A stretch of 64,000 bases of DNA from Candidatus Gastranaerophilales bacterium (GCA_944323485.1 CALUSR010000005.1:124001-188000), one strand, 5' to 3'; counted from the first letter of the stretch, positions 28,997 to 38,160 are shown. The notes: generated by a model from the sequence alone, not told the origin. Numbers and translations: made by a program.

Positions 28997-29640
28997 ACAT
29001 CAGCCCGATAAGCTTAAACACTATAAACAAGACCTCCTCAAGCAAAAAACTCTCTTTTGGAGAAACACCTGTCTGCAAAATAAATCTGAAAAGAAAACAA
29101 AAAGATGACACCTACAAATTCATCCCCGCTCATTTTTCTAAGCTAAATCCATCCGATGATAAAGATGAATTACTCGTAGACAGAATAAAAGATGTCTGGG
29201 GAAAAAGAAATGACTCCTACGCCGTTGAAATAGCAAGCAACTTTGCTCTTCAAAACGGACGGTCTGTCAACAATAATTTTTATGTAATATCAAGAGATGA
29301 CCTGAAAGATCCCTACAGGAAAATTACCTGCATCATGCAAACAACAAGCACTGATGAGAGAGATAAATCACTCTTTGCGGTAGACTATCTTCAGGCACAT
29401 CCGAATATAGAAAACAAACAATCGCCTGCGATAAAAGGCAGCGGTGAACTTTCTCTCTACGGCTGTGTCAAAGAGGCAAAAGAACACGGTTTTAAAAAAG
29501 TATATATCTCTTCTTCGAACAATCCGTTTTATGAACACCTGAATCTCAAACCAGGAGAGAGAAACAGCACCTTTATTATCGACGAAGCCGACTACGACTC
29601 ATTCCTTGCAAAGGTCGAACAAAAATACGAAATAAAATAA
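28993..29640 (+). CDS. GNAT-like acyltransferase with SFGE tag, paralogue 4
   Basis: A 215-residue protein with tag KLSFGETPVCKINL (residues 20-33) and the family core IKGSGELSLYGCVKEAKEHGF and SSNNPFYEHLNL. The final Gly of the FYExxGF signature is Asn here. The start overlaps the preceding stop by 4 bases. Leaders vary among the four while the tag and GNAT-like core are kept. Confidence 0.65.
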   Translation: MNISPISLNTINKTSSSKKLSFGETPVCKINLKRKQKDDTYKFIPAHFSKLNPSDDKDELLVDRIKDVWGKRNDSYAVEIASNFALQNGRSVNNNFYVISRDDLKDPYRKITCIMQTTSTDERDKSLFAVDYLQAHPNIENKQSPAIKGSGELSLYGCVKEAKEHGFKKVYISSSNNPFYEHLNLKPGERNSTFIIDEADYDSFLAKVEQKYEIK

Positions 29641-29728
29641 AATTTTTCTAATTTTTTTTGAGTATTTAATTATAATATGGTTGATGTATAATAAATTTGT
29701 AATGGACAGAGTCAAGAGGGTCTAGAAT

Positions 29729-30694
29729 ATGTTGCAAATTTTCAAAACCTGTGAGAACAACACCCTGAAAGAGCTGTCTATTGTAGAAAAAGATACTGTA
29801 AAAGGAGCCTGGTTCAATCTCACACGACCGACAGGTGATGAAATTAAGCAGGTTGCAGAAGTTATAAACCTCGACCCTGACTATCTGAGAGATGCTCTTG
29901 ACTCAGAAGAACGTTCTCGTCTTGAGATAGAGGAAGATGTCATGTTAATCATCACAAATATTCCTCTTATGGAAGATGAAAACACTTTTGATACTCTGCC
30001 TCTCGGTATCATTCTCACTCCGAATCATATTGTTACTGTTTCTTTGAAAGAAAACAATATCCTCTCTTTCTTCAATCAGGATACATCAAAACTATTCCAT
30101 ACAGATGAAAGAACAAAATTTCTGTTTCACATCCTCTTCAGATCAACCAAATTTTATTTGAGATATCTCAACCGCATAAACAGCAGAACAGACCAGATAG
30201 AACTTGAACTCAGAAGAACCATGAAAAATAAAGCGCTCTTCCAGCTGTTTGAAGTTCAAAAAAGTTTGGTTTATTTTACAACAGCTCTCAAGGACAACGG
30301 TGTGGTTCTCGAAAAACTGATGCGCCTGAGACAAAACATAAATCTGCACCATATTTTCAAACTAAACGAAGAAGATGAAGATATGCTTGAAGATGTAATT
30401 ATCGAAAACAAACAGGCTCTTGAGATGGTAGAAATGCACAGAAACATCCTCGAGAGTATGATGGATGCATTTGCCTCAATTATCTCAAACAATTTGAATA
30501 TGGTGATGAAATTCCTGACATCTATGACTATTATACTTGCTATCCCAACAATGATAGCAAGCTTCTGGGGGATGAACGTTCCTGTCCCCATGGCGCATAC
30601 TCATCATTATGCGGCATTTATGCTGATAATCATAACATCTTTCATAGGCACAAGTATTGTAGCAGCTATTCTTGCAAAGAAAAATCTCTTCTGA
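29729..30694 (+). CDS. corA: CorA-family magnesium/cobalt channel
   Basis: CorA carries Mg2+ into the cell. The C-terminus has two membrane helices, the first ending in the diagnostic GMN of FWGMNVPVP. The large N-terminal part is the cytoplasmic funnel. At 321 residues it is complete. AGAGGGT precedes the ATG. The upstream AT-rich region has two TATAAT boxes (29671-29676 and 29687-29692). It converges on the phosphoesterase gene with 5 bases between stops. Confidence 0.92.
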   Translation: MLQIFKTCENNTLKELSIVEKDTVKGAWFNLTRPTGDEIKQVAEVINLDPDYLRDALDSEERSRLEIEEDVMLIITNIPLMEDENTFDTLPLGIILTPNHIVTVSLKENNILSFFNQDTSKLFHTDERTKFLFHILFRSTKFYLRYLNRINSRTDQIELELRRTMKNKALFQLFEVQKSLVYFTTALKDNGVVLEKLMRLRQNINLHHIFKLNEEDEDMLEDVIIENKQALEMVEMHRNILESMMDAFASIISNNLNMVMKFLTSMTIILAIPTMIASFWGMNVPVPMAHTHHYAAFMLIIITSFIGTSIVAAILAKKNLF

Positions 30695-30699
30695 ATAAG

Positions 30700-31650
30700 T
30701 TATTTTTCAACAGTTTCTGAAGATTCAGACGCAGGCTCGTTTGAATCATTTTCGGTATTTCTATCCTCTTCTTGAGGCTCTTCCTGCTCAGGATCTGTTT
30801 CTTCTAGGAAATCGACAGAGAAAATATCCATATCAAAATCAGAAACTTTATTTTTTCTTGCATCATAGGTAATTTTCACAAATTGATATTTATTCGTTTC
30901 TCCAAGAGATGATACAGAAACATGATAAACACCGTCTTTTGTTTTAATAATCTTCTCACGATGATAATGCCCTGAGAAAACAGCCAGAATATTTGAATGT
31001 TTTGCAAGCATTTCTTCATAAGCTGTTTTATTTACAATATTATGAGTTTTCTTATCATAAGGCTCTTTTATTGGAAAATGCTGGAATATCAAAACTTTTT
31101 TATCTGAATTTTTCTCAAGAGTTTTATCAATCCAAGCCATCGTCTTCTTTGTTATAACCCCGTGCGAATTAGGAGCAACAGGGAATGATGCATCGACAAC
31201 AACCCCCATAATCTCTTGAGTTATCGGAAAGGTATAGTTGAAGGAGTTATACTTTCTCGACTTTCCATATTTATTCACAATTTTGGCATAATCTTCTTTT
31301 GATATACCTGAGATTTTGTATGCATCATGATTGCCAAGACACATATAATAAGGTTTGTTTATTCTCCTTATTTTTCTCATAAAAGAAATAAGCAAATTTT
31401 CATCAGAACGGTCTATGTTGTCACCCAAAAAAACAACAAAATCAATATCGGAAATGTTTATGCCATCAATAGCACTATCAAGAAGTTTTTGAGTTCGTCC
31501 CCAGTTTCTTGCACTGTGTTCTATATCTTTTTGTTCGGTTGTATAGTGAATATCGGACAAAATTGCAAATCTGACAGTTTTCGCATCAGCTACACCGATA
31601 CTTAAAAAAAACATTAATAAAAGACAAATAACACGCTTAATACTAAACAT
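30700..31650 (-). CDS. Exported calcineurin-like metallophosphoesterase
   Basis: A signal peptide (IKRVICLLLMFFLSIGVADA) precedes a metallophosphoesterase domain with all metal-site motifs: LSDIHY, FLGDNID, CLGNHD, FQHFPI and FSGHYHREK. The acidic Glu/Pro/Ser-rich tail from about residue 285 is likely disordered. The substrate (nucleotide, lipid or protein phosphate) cannot be told. It follows the MarR gene by 15 bases and has GAGGCGG before the ATG. Confidence 0.88.
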   Translation of the reverse strand: MFSIKRVICLLLMFFLSIGVADAKTVRFAILSDIHYTTEQKDIEHSARNWGRTQKLLDSAIDGINISDIDFVVFLGDNIDRSDENLLISFMRKIRRINKPYYMCLGNHDAYKISGISKEDYAKIVNKYGKSRKYNSFNYTFPITQEIMGVVVDASFPVAPNSHGVITKKTMAWIDKTLEKNSDKKVLIFQHFPIKEPYDKKTHNIVNKTAYEEMLAKHSNILAVFSGHYHREKIIKTKDGVYHVSVSSLGETNKYQFVKITYDARKNKVSDFDMDIFSVDFLEETDPEQEEPQEEDRNTENDSNEPASESSETVEK

Positions 31651-31665
31651 TTTTACCGCCTCGAT

Positions 31666-32124
31666 TTATATTTGTATTGTAACTTTTGACTCCAAATTAA
31701 CAAGAATTTTGCCCAGAATTTTAATTAACGTTGATTTTTCTTCTTCGCTTATATTGTTATAAACGTATTTTTCTATCTGCTTTAGCGCAGGAACAATCGA
31801 TTCAACTTTTTTTATTCCTTCTTCCGTTAAATATATTTTGTGAATACGTTTATTATGAGCATCCTCTTTTCTGCAAACCAGCTCTCTTTTTTCAAGAATA
31901 TTTATCATTCTTGTAATATTTGCCCTGTCTTTGAAAAGTCTTTGGGATAACTGGCGTTGATAAAGACAGCCGTCTTCATAAAGCAGCCACAATATACCGA
32001 ATTGCTCGGGAGTTATATCAAAATTATGCGACCGAAAAATCTGAATAGCATTTAACTTCATATATAATGCGACCATACAAACTGCATTAATCGTCGGGTC
32101 ACTAATTTTGTTTCCCTGCATCAT
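31666..32124 (-). CDS. MarR-family transcriptional regulator
   Basis: A winged-helix regulator of about 152 residues: ITPEQFGILWLLYEDG, then QLSQRLFKDRANITRMINILEKREL as the recognition helix, and a wing containing KRIHKIYLTEEG. The ATG at 32124 (or the adjacent one at 32121) has GAAGGA upstream; the open frame starts with a TTG at 32172 that lacks support. It precedes the phosphoesterase and may control it. The ligand is unknown. Confidence 0.88.
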   Translation of the reverse strand: MMQGNKISDPTINAVCMVALYMKLNAIQIFRSHNFDITPEQFGILWLLYEDGCLYQRQLSQRLFKDRANITRMINILEKRELVCRKEDAHNKRIHKIYLTEEGIKKVESIVPALKQIEKYVYNNISEEEKSTLIKILGKILVNLESKVTIQI

Positions 32125-32191
32125 AAAAACAACGAATCCTTCTTCTCTGCTAATATATTTATTAAACCTCAAAAAAAGATTTTTTTAAAGT

Positions 32192-32231
32192 AAAAAAGAG
32201 GCTCAGAAAAATTTTTCTGAACCCCTTTTTT
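32192..32231 (-). terminator. Intrinsic terminator of ppdK
   Basis: Two 20-base arms form a stem with two mismatches. Read on the minus strand it ends in a run of T, and it lies 15 bases past the ppdK stop. Confidence 0.75.
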
Positions 32232-32245
32232 ATAAATACCGCTGC

Positions 32246-34909
32246 TTACAGACGGCAAGCTATTTTATTTTTCTCTTCGATAGCTGCCTGAGCTGCTGCA
32301 AGTCTTGCTTGAGGAACTCTGAACGGAGAGCAAGAAACATAATTCAAACCTATTCTGTGACAGAATTTGACTGAATCAGGATCGCCGCCATGTTCACCGC
32401 AGATACCGCGTTTTAGATTTGGTCTTACGATAAGAGCTTTATCAAGAGCAATCTTCATCAATTCGCCGACACCTTCCTGATCAAGAGTTTCAAACGGGTT
32501 AGCAGGTAATATTTTCTTTTCAACATAGTTATTCAAGAATTTACCCTCTGCATCATCTCTTGAGAAACCGAAAGTCATCTGAGTCAAATCGTTTGTTCCG
32601 AATGAGAAGAACTCGGCATATTCTGCAATTTTATCTGCAGTAAGTGCTGCACGGGGTATTTCAATCATTGTGCCGAATTGATAATCAACACAAACACCTT
32701 TCTCATCCATAACTTCTTTTGCAACACGTTCAAGAACGGATCTTGCTTCTTTCAGCTCGTTAGAATGACCTACAAGAGGAATCATAACCTCTGGTTTTAC
32801 GTTCAATCCTTCTTTTTTCAAATCGCATGCGGCAGAGAATATTGCTCTTACCTGCATTTCATTGATTTCAGGATAAGTAAGACCAAGTCTGCATCCTCTC
32901 AAGCCCATCATCGGGTTCGATTCAGACATAGCCTCTACAAGATTGAGCATTTCTTCATCAGCCTTATAATCCTGATTGAGAGCTTTTTCCGTTGCAACTT
33001 TTGCAATCAGCTCTTCTTTTGAAGGCAAGAATTCATGAAGCGGAGGATCCAACAATCTGATAGTCATAGGCAAATCGCCAAGAGCTTTGAACATCTGATA
33101 GAAATCGTTGTACTGCATAGGAAGCAGGTGATCAAGAGCTTCTTTTCTTGCCTCTTTGGTTCCTGCGATAATCATCTTCTGAACCCAAGGCAATCTGTCA
33201 GGATCCATAAACATATGTTCCGTACGGCATAAACCTACACCTTCTGCTCCAAGTTCGATTGCTTTTGCAACATCTTTCGGAGTATCAGCATTTGCACGTA
33301 CTACAAGGCGTTTTACACTGTCAGCCCATTTGAAGAGTTTCTCAAAATTACCGTCCATCTTCGGATCAACAGTGGCAACAGAACCTTCCATAACTTCACC
33401 GGTACCGCCATCCATAGAGATTATGTCATTCTTATGGAAGACTCTTCCATCAGCAGTTGTCAGTGTTTCGTTTTTCAAATCAATCTGCAAGTCTTCACAT
33501 CCTGCAACGCATGGTTTTCCCATACCTTTTGCAACAACCGCAGCATGAGAAGTCATACCGCCTCTCAGAGTCAAAACACCCTGAGATGCAATCATACCGT
33601 GGATATCGTCAGGACATGTTTCGATTCTGACAAGAATAACTTTCTCTCCGTTATGACCTCTTTCAGCAGCTTCTTCGGTATCGAAAACAATCTTACCGAC
33701 TGCAGCGCCGGGAGATGCAGCAAGACCTTTTGCAATCTTCGCTGATTTTTCTCTTGCAGCGGGGTCAAAACTCGGAAGAAGCAATTGATAAAGTTGATAA
33801 GGATCAACAAGTTCAATAGCTCTTTCTTTTGAAATAATACCTTCTTCAGCCATTTCAACAGCAATTCTGACGGCTGCTGCTGCGGTTCTTTTACCGTTTC
33901 TTGTTTGAAGAATATAGAGTTTGCCTTTTTCAATGGTAAATTCCATATCTTGAACATCTTTATAGTGCTTTTCAAGCTTTTTAGCAATATCTACATATTG
34001 TTTGTAGATTTCCGGCATATCTTTTTCGAGTTCTGCAATCGGTTTTGGTGTTCTAATACCTGCTACAACGTCTTCACCTTGTGCATTGGTCAAATATTCA
34101 CCGTAAAATTTGTTTTCGCCTGTTGACGGGTTTCTTGTGAAAGAAACACCCGTTGCAGAATCTTCACCCATATTACCGAAGACCATAGTCTGTACGTTTA
34201 CGGCCGTTCCGTAACGGTGATCTATTTTGTAGTGATTACGATAAGCTACAGCACGCGGAATATTCCATGATCTGAATACCGCCTCAATAGCTTGTTCTAA
34301 CTGTTCATAAGGATCCTGAGCAAAAGGTTTGCCTGTTTCTTTTTCAATCAATTCCTTATAAAGAGGTATAAGAGATTTCAAACCTTCAACAGAAACTTCA
34401 GTATCAAGTTTGACACCTTCTCTTTCTTTTACTTCATCTAAAATATCTTCAAATTTAACTCTATCAATATCTAAAACCACAGAACCAAACATTGTTAAGA
34501 AACGACGGTAACTGTCATAACCAAATCTTTCATTTTGAGTAAGCTCAATTAAACCATTGAGTGTTTCATCATTCAATCCCAAATTCAAAACAGTTTCCAT
34601 CATACCGGGCATAGAAAGTCTTGCACCGGATCTTACTGACAACAGAAGGGGTTTTTGAGGATCTCCGAATTTTTTACCTGCTTGTCTTTCTACATCTGAT
34701 AAAGCTCTTCTTACATCATCCATCAAACCTATAGGCATTTTATTGCCGTTATCAATATATTCCATACAGGTTTCAGTAGTAATGGTAAGTCCGGGAGGAA
34801 CCGGAAGTCCGGCATTTGTCATCTCTGCCAAATTTGCGCCCTTTCCTCCAAGAAGATTGCGCATCGTTGAGTTGCCTTCTTTAAAAAGCCATACACGTTT
34901 TTCTACCAT
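32246..34909 (-). CDS. ppdK: Pyruvate, phosphate dikinase
   Basis: PPDK interconverts pyruvate, ATP and phosphate with PEP, AMP and pyrophosphate; in anaerobes it often serves glycolysis or gluconeogenesis. The N-terminal ATP-grasp part has LLGGKGANLAEM, the phosphohistidine domain has GGMTSHAAVVAKGMGKP, and the C-terminal barrel has RTEHMF and CGEHGGDP. The start at 34909 has AAAGGAG and gives 887 residues, the family norm; upstream in-frame codons to 35017 are not conserved. It is transcribed alone from a clear promoter. Confidence 0.97.
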   Translation of the reverse strand: MVEKRVWLFKEGNSTMRNLLGGKGANLAEMTNAGLPVPPGLTITTETCMEYIDNGNKMPIGLMDDVRRALSDVERQAGKKFGDPQKPLLLSVRSGARLSMPGMMETVLNLGLNDETLNGLIELTQNERFGYDSYRRFLTMFGSVVLDIDRVKFEDILDEVKEREGVKLDTEVSVEGLKSLIPLYKELIEKETGKPFAQDPYEQLEQAIEAVFRSWNIPRAVAYRNHYKIDHRYGTAVNVQTMVFGNMGEDSATGVSFTRNPSTGENKFYGEYLTNAQGEDVVAGIRTPKPIAELEKDMPEIYKQYVDIAKKLEKHYKDVQDMEFTIEKGKLYILQTRNGKRTAAAAVRIAVEMAEEGIISKERAIELVDPYQLYQLLLPSFDPAAREKSAKIAKGLAASPGAAVGKIVFDTEEAAERGHNGEKVILVRIETCPDDIHGMIASQGVLTLRGGMTSHAAVVAKGMGKPCVAGCEDLQIDLKNETLTTADGRVFHKNDIISMDGGTGEVMEGSVATVDPKMDGNFEKLFKWADSVKRLVVRANADTPKDVAKAIELGAEGVGLCRTEHMFMDPDRLPWVQKMIIAGTKEARKEALDHLLPMQYNDFYQMFKALGDLPMTIRLLDPPLHEFLPSKEELIAKVATEKALNQDYKADEEMLNLVEAMSESNPMMGLRGCRLGLTYPEINEMQVRAIFSAACDLKKEGLNVKPEVMIPLVGHSNELKEARSVLERVAKEVMDEKGVCVDYQFGTMIEIPRAALTADKIAEYAEFFSFGTNDLTQMTFGFSRDDAEGKFLNNYVEKKILPANPFETLDQEGVGELMKIALDKALIVRPNLKRGICGEHGGDPDSVKFCHRIGLNYVSCSPFRVPQARLAAAQAAIEEKNKIACRL

Positions 34910-34960
34910 AAATTTCTCCTTTGTAATATTAAATCCATACCAAGGACTATTACCACCTAT

Positions 34961-34989
34961 CTTATACCATAAAACCGCCTTATTCTCAA
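34961..34989 (-). promoter_or_regulatory. ppdK promoter
   Basis: On the minus strand, TTGAGA (34984-34989) and TATAAG (34961-34966) are separated by 17 bases, 51 bases upstream of the start codon. Confidence 0.6.
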
Positions 34990-35116
34990 GAAAAATAAGA
35001 AAACTCTTTGTCAACAAATATCAATCAAAAAATGTAACAATAGTTTTAAATGTTAGTAAATATCCGCTCAAAAAAGTATAATTAAAATTGATTTGGTATT
35101 TTTAGGAGAAGCTCTG

Positions 35117-36025
35117 ATGATAATAGAAAAAGACATAACTTGCCCCGGATGCGGAAAAAAAATGACAAAATTAGAACTCGGCAACAGAGTTGTCGACGTC
35201 TGCCTTGATGGCTGCGGAGGTATCTGGTTTGATGCTTATGAAATAAATTCATTTGACGAAGACAGCGAAGAGCTCGGTCAAATGCTCGAAGACATAACCC
35301 CGGAAAAAAATATAAAAAAAATTCCCGAAGACAAAAGAGAATGCCCGAGATGTATGATGTCACACCTCGAACAGCAATATTTTTCAAATAAAAAACAGAT
35401 TATGATGGATCGCTGCCCAAAATGCGGGGGAGTATTCCTCGATGCGGGAGAACTGAAAGAAATAAGAAAAGGCGATACCGCAATCAAATGTCCTGCCTGC
35501 AAAAAACCTATGAAGCATGTTGAAGTTGAAGGTATGGTTATTGATGTTTGCCTTGACGGCTGCGGCGGCATGTGGTTTGACAAATACGAGCTTAAAAGAG
35601 TAGACAACGGATGTGAAAACGTAGGAGAACTTCTCAACAACCTGAAACCTCAACCCGGAGTAAAAACTATTCCTGCCGAACAGAGAAAATGTCCGAGATG
35701 TCATGAAAGTATACTCCGTCAGGGATACTATTCAACAAGAAAAGAAGTTATAATCGATAAGTGCTATAACTGCGGCGGTGTGTTCCTTGATGCAGGCGAA
35801 CTTGCACACATCAGATCGCTTTATTATACAGCTGAAGATAAACAAGCAGAAGATGCAGCATTTGCAAGACAGATGACACAAGATATCGGAATGGTTGCGG
35901 AAGATAAAATTCCTACACCTCCGTTATTCAAAGCATATATGGGGGCCTTGGATAATTTCTTCGGCGGAGGAAACTCCAAATCAAAAATGCTTGAGAAAGC
36001 TGAAAGAAAAGCACAAAACAGATAA
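35117..36025 (+). CDS. Protein with four TFIIB-type zinc ribbons
   Basis: Four repeats of a zinc-ribbon module (zf-TFIIB type): CPGC...CLDGCGGIWFD, CPRC...CPKCGGVFLD, CPAC...CLDGCGGMWFD and CPRC...CYNCGGVFLD. The first and third resemble each other, as do the second and fourth, so a two-ribbon unit was duplicated. The last 60 residues are different, with a Gly-rich NFFGGGN stretch. Each ribbon has four cysteines for one zinc ion. The role is unknown. TAGGAG precedes the ATG; a longer start at 35093 is unsupported. Confidence 0.8.
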   Translation: MIIEKDITCPGCGKKMTKLELGNRVVDVCLDGCGGIWFDAYEINSFDEDSEELGQMLEDITPEKNIKKIPEDKRECPRCMMSHLEQQYFSNKKQIMMDRCPKCGGVFLDAGELKEIRKGDTAIKCPACKKPMKHVEVEGMVIDVCLDGCGGMWFDKYELKRVDNGCENVGELLNNLKPQPGVKTIPAEQRKCPRCHESILRQGYYSTRKEVIIDKCYNCGGVFLDAGELAHIRSLYYTAEDKQAEDAAFARQMTQDIGMVAEDKIPTPPLFKAYMGALDNFFGGGNSKSKMLEKAERKAQNR

Positions 36026-36043
36026 AAATATCGGAGAATAAAA

Positions 36044-37351
36044 GTGAACAACTCAACAGATATAATCATAATAGGAGCCGGTCCGTCAGGAACGGCTGCT
36101 GCTATGATATTAGCTCAAGCAGGAAAAAGAGTTGTTCTTATCGAACGCGGTGATTTTTCTGGCTGCAAGAATATGTTCGGAGGAGCAATATATACAACTC
36201 CGACAAAAGAAATTTATCCCGAATTCTGGAATACGGCACCTGTAGAAAGAGGAATTATCAGACACAGCTACGCATTATTAGGCGAACTTGACGGAACAAC
36301 AATATCCTATGATAAACAATCATCGGGTGAAACTTATGAAGCATACAGCGTAACTCGTGCAAAATGGGACAGATGGTGTGCCCAACAAGCAGAAGAAGCA
36401 GGTGCAGTACTTGTCAAAGAAACTCTTGTGAAAGAAATACTCAAAGACGGAAACAGAATCATCGGAGTCAAAACAGATACGGGAGAAGAGTTTTTCTCAA
36501 AAATTGTTATTATAGCGGATGGAGTAAACTCAATACTGGCAAAGCAGCTTGGTTTCAGAAAAGATATAAAACCCGAGCATGTTGCGCTTAGCATAAAAGA
36601 AGTTCTTTCTATTCAAAAAGAGGCTATTGAAGAGAGATTCAACCTTTCTGATAAAACAGGATGCACCTATACTATAATAGGAGGTCCTATGTCAGGGATT
36701 ACAGGAATGGGTTTCTTATATACAGGAACAAATACCGTATCAATAGGGGTCGGGGTATCTCTTGATGATTTGCAGAAAAATTTCCTAAAACCTTATGACA
36801 TTCTCAATGAACTGAAAAAACACCCGATACTAAGTCCTCTGCTAAAAGGAGCAACACTTAAAGAATATTCGGCACACCTTATTCCTGAGGGAGGTTTCAA
36901 AACCATACCTAAATTATACGGAAACGGAGTCATGATAACCGGTGATGCTGCGATGCTTGTGAACAATGTGCACTGGGAGGGAACAAATCTTGCAATGTTC
37001 AGCGGTAAGTATGCTGCTGAAACAGCTATCGAAGCTCTTGAGAAAAATGATTTTTCAGAAAACACGCTTGCACTGTATGAGAAAAAGCTAAAAAACAGCT
37101 TTATTCTCAAAGATATGAAGACATATGAAGATGTTGTTCCGACAATAGAAAAAAATGCCGAAGCGTTCTTAGGATATTATCCTCAAAAAGTTAACGAATT
37201 TATGGATATGTTTACAACCGTAGATGGAATAGAAAAAAAGACCAAATATACCGGTTTTATAAGCTCTGTATTCAAAGAAAAAACTCTTCCGTCGCTTATA
37301 AAAGACGGTATAAAACTTGTCAAACTCGCAGCAGGAGTATTTGTAAAATGA
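36044..37351 (+). CDS. fixC: FixC-like FAD-dependent oxidoreductase (ETF-quinone oxidoreductase family)
   Basis: The N-terminal GAGPSGTAAAMILAQAGKRV binds FAD, followed by SGCKNMFGGAIYTTP, typical of FixC, and a second FAD motif GVMITGDAAMLVNN near residue 300. At 435 residues it matches FixC. The start is GTG with CGGAG upstream. In nitrogen-fixing bacteria FixABCX bifurcates electrons from NADH to quinone and ferredoxin; fixA and fixB are not in this window, so a different partner ETF is possible. It overlaps fixX by 4 bases. Confidence 0.85.
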   Translation: MNNSTDIIIIGAGPSGTAAAMILAQAGKRVVLIERGDFSGCKNMFGGAIYTTPTKEIYPEFWNTAPVERGIIRHSYALLGELDGTTISYDKQSSGETYEAYSVTRAKWDRWCAQQAEEAGAVLVKETLVKEILKDGNRIIGVKTDTGEEFFSKIVIIADGVNSILAKQLGFRKDIKPEHVALSIKEVLSIQKEAIEERFNLSDKTGCTYTIIGGPMSGITGMGFLYTGTNTVSIGVGVSLDDLQKNFLKPYDILNELKKHPILSPLLKGATLKEYSAHLIPEGGFKTIPKLYGNGVMITGDAAMLVNNVHWEGTNLAMFSGKYAAETAIEALEKNDFSENTLALYEKKLKNSFILKDMKTYEDVVPTIEKNAEAFLGYYPQKVNEFMDMFTTVDGIEKKTKYTGFISSVFKEKTLPSLIKDGIKLVKLAAGVFVK

Positions 37352-37647
37352 GCGTAGAAAAAACAACACCGGGAAATATTGACGAAAAATTGTCTACGAT
37401 AAAATACAAACCTGATGAAAAATCTCATCTCTCCGTGATTAATCAGGATAAGTGTAAAGACTGTAACAAAGCATGTACATTCTTCTGCCCGGCAAGAGTA
37501 TATGAATGGGATGAGTCACAACAAACATTAATAATAAAATATGAAAATTGCCTCGAATGCGGCGCATGCAGAATAGGATGCATTAATCAAAATATAAACT
37601 GGGAGTATCCTAACGGAGGCTTTGGAGTTATATTTAAGAATAGTTAG
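37348..37647 (+). CDS. fixX: FixX-like ferredoxin
   Basis: A 99-residue ferredoxin-like protein. One cysteine set is CKDCNKACTFFCP and the other CLECGACRIGC, which suit one or two Fe-S clusters; the end reads WEYPNGGFGVIFKNS, as in FixX. It would pass electrons to or from FixC. The start overlaps the fixC stop (ATGA). Confidence 0.88.
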   Translation: MSVEKTTPGNIDEKLSTIKYKPDEKSHLSVINQDKCKDCNKACTFFCPARVYEWDESQQTLIIKYENCLECGACRIGCINQNINWEYPNGGFGVIFKNS

Positions 37648-37658
37648 GGAGATAAAAA

Positions 37659-38078
37659 ATGAAAGAAGAAAAAACAGAATACAGACGCTGGTATGACAAA
37701 GACCCAATCCTTTCAAAAACAATGAAAGTTCTTCAAACTTCAACTGATGAAGACCAAATAAGAATGTCCATAAATTTGATTAAAATCATTATCGAACATA
37801 ACATTGAAAGTAAATCTTTTACCTCCATAGAAGATATTATGGAAGCTGTCAACGAAGGTGTTATAGAAAAAGGAAATGCCCGCTGGTATGATATCGACAA
37901 CACAGTAAGAACAGCAATCCAGATGCTTGAGAATTGCTCTGAAGAAATGAGAAGCAAAATTGCAAAAAAAATGGCTGATATGATTGTCGAAAAATTCAAT
38001 ACATCTGATGATGACAAACAAGAGGATGATGACCTCGACGAGCTTGATTCAGATGATGATGACGATGATGAAGAATAA
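37659..38078 (+). CDS. Unknown protein with internal repeat and acidic tail
   Basis: Unrecognised, 139 residues. It has two similar segments, RRWYDKDPILSKTMKVLQ near residue 9 and ARWYDIDNTVRTAIQMLE near 73, each followed by helices, so the fold is probably a tandem helical repeat. The last 27 residues are almost entirely Asp/Glu. AGGGAG precedes the ATG. It lies 11 bases after fixX, so it may belong to that operon. Confidence 0.65.
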   Translation: MKEEKTEYRRWYDKDPILSKTMKVLQTSTDEDQIRMSINLIKIIIEHNIESKSFTSIEDIMEAVNEGVIEKGNARWYDIDNTVRTAIQMLENCSEEMRSKIAKKMADMIVEKFNTSDDDKQEDDDLDELDSDDDDDDEE

Positions 38079-38160
38079 AAAAAAGCTATGTCCGTTTCTT
38101 TTACTCAGAGGTACATAGCTAAAATAGGGATATGTGTATCGTCGTCTTCTAAGGAGTATG
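38077..38160 (-). ncRNA. Second minus-strand small RNA or terminator candidate with CUCCUU
   Basis: On the minus strand AGCTATGT (from 38120) pairs with ACATAGCT (38084-38091) around a 21-base loop, followed by seven or eight T. Upstream on the same strand is ACTCCTTAG, complementary to a ribosome-binding site. No good promoter was found, so the 5' end is arbitrary. No minus-strand gene lies upstream whose terminator this could be; comEC runs the other way. Confidence 0.35.

Noticed and set aside
35018-35092. HLR1-like box upstream of the zinc-ribbon gene
   Set aside because: One TGTAACA half-site is present at about 35032, but the second half at a 10-base period does not match.
35384-35704. 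Minus-strand ORFs inside the zinc-ribbon gene and similar overlapped ORFs
   Set aside because: They lack ribosome sites and recognisable domains, and lie within genes with clear motifs.
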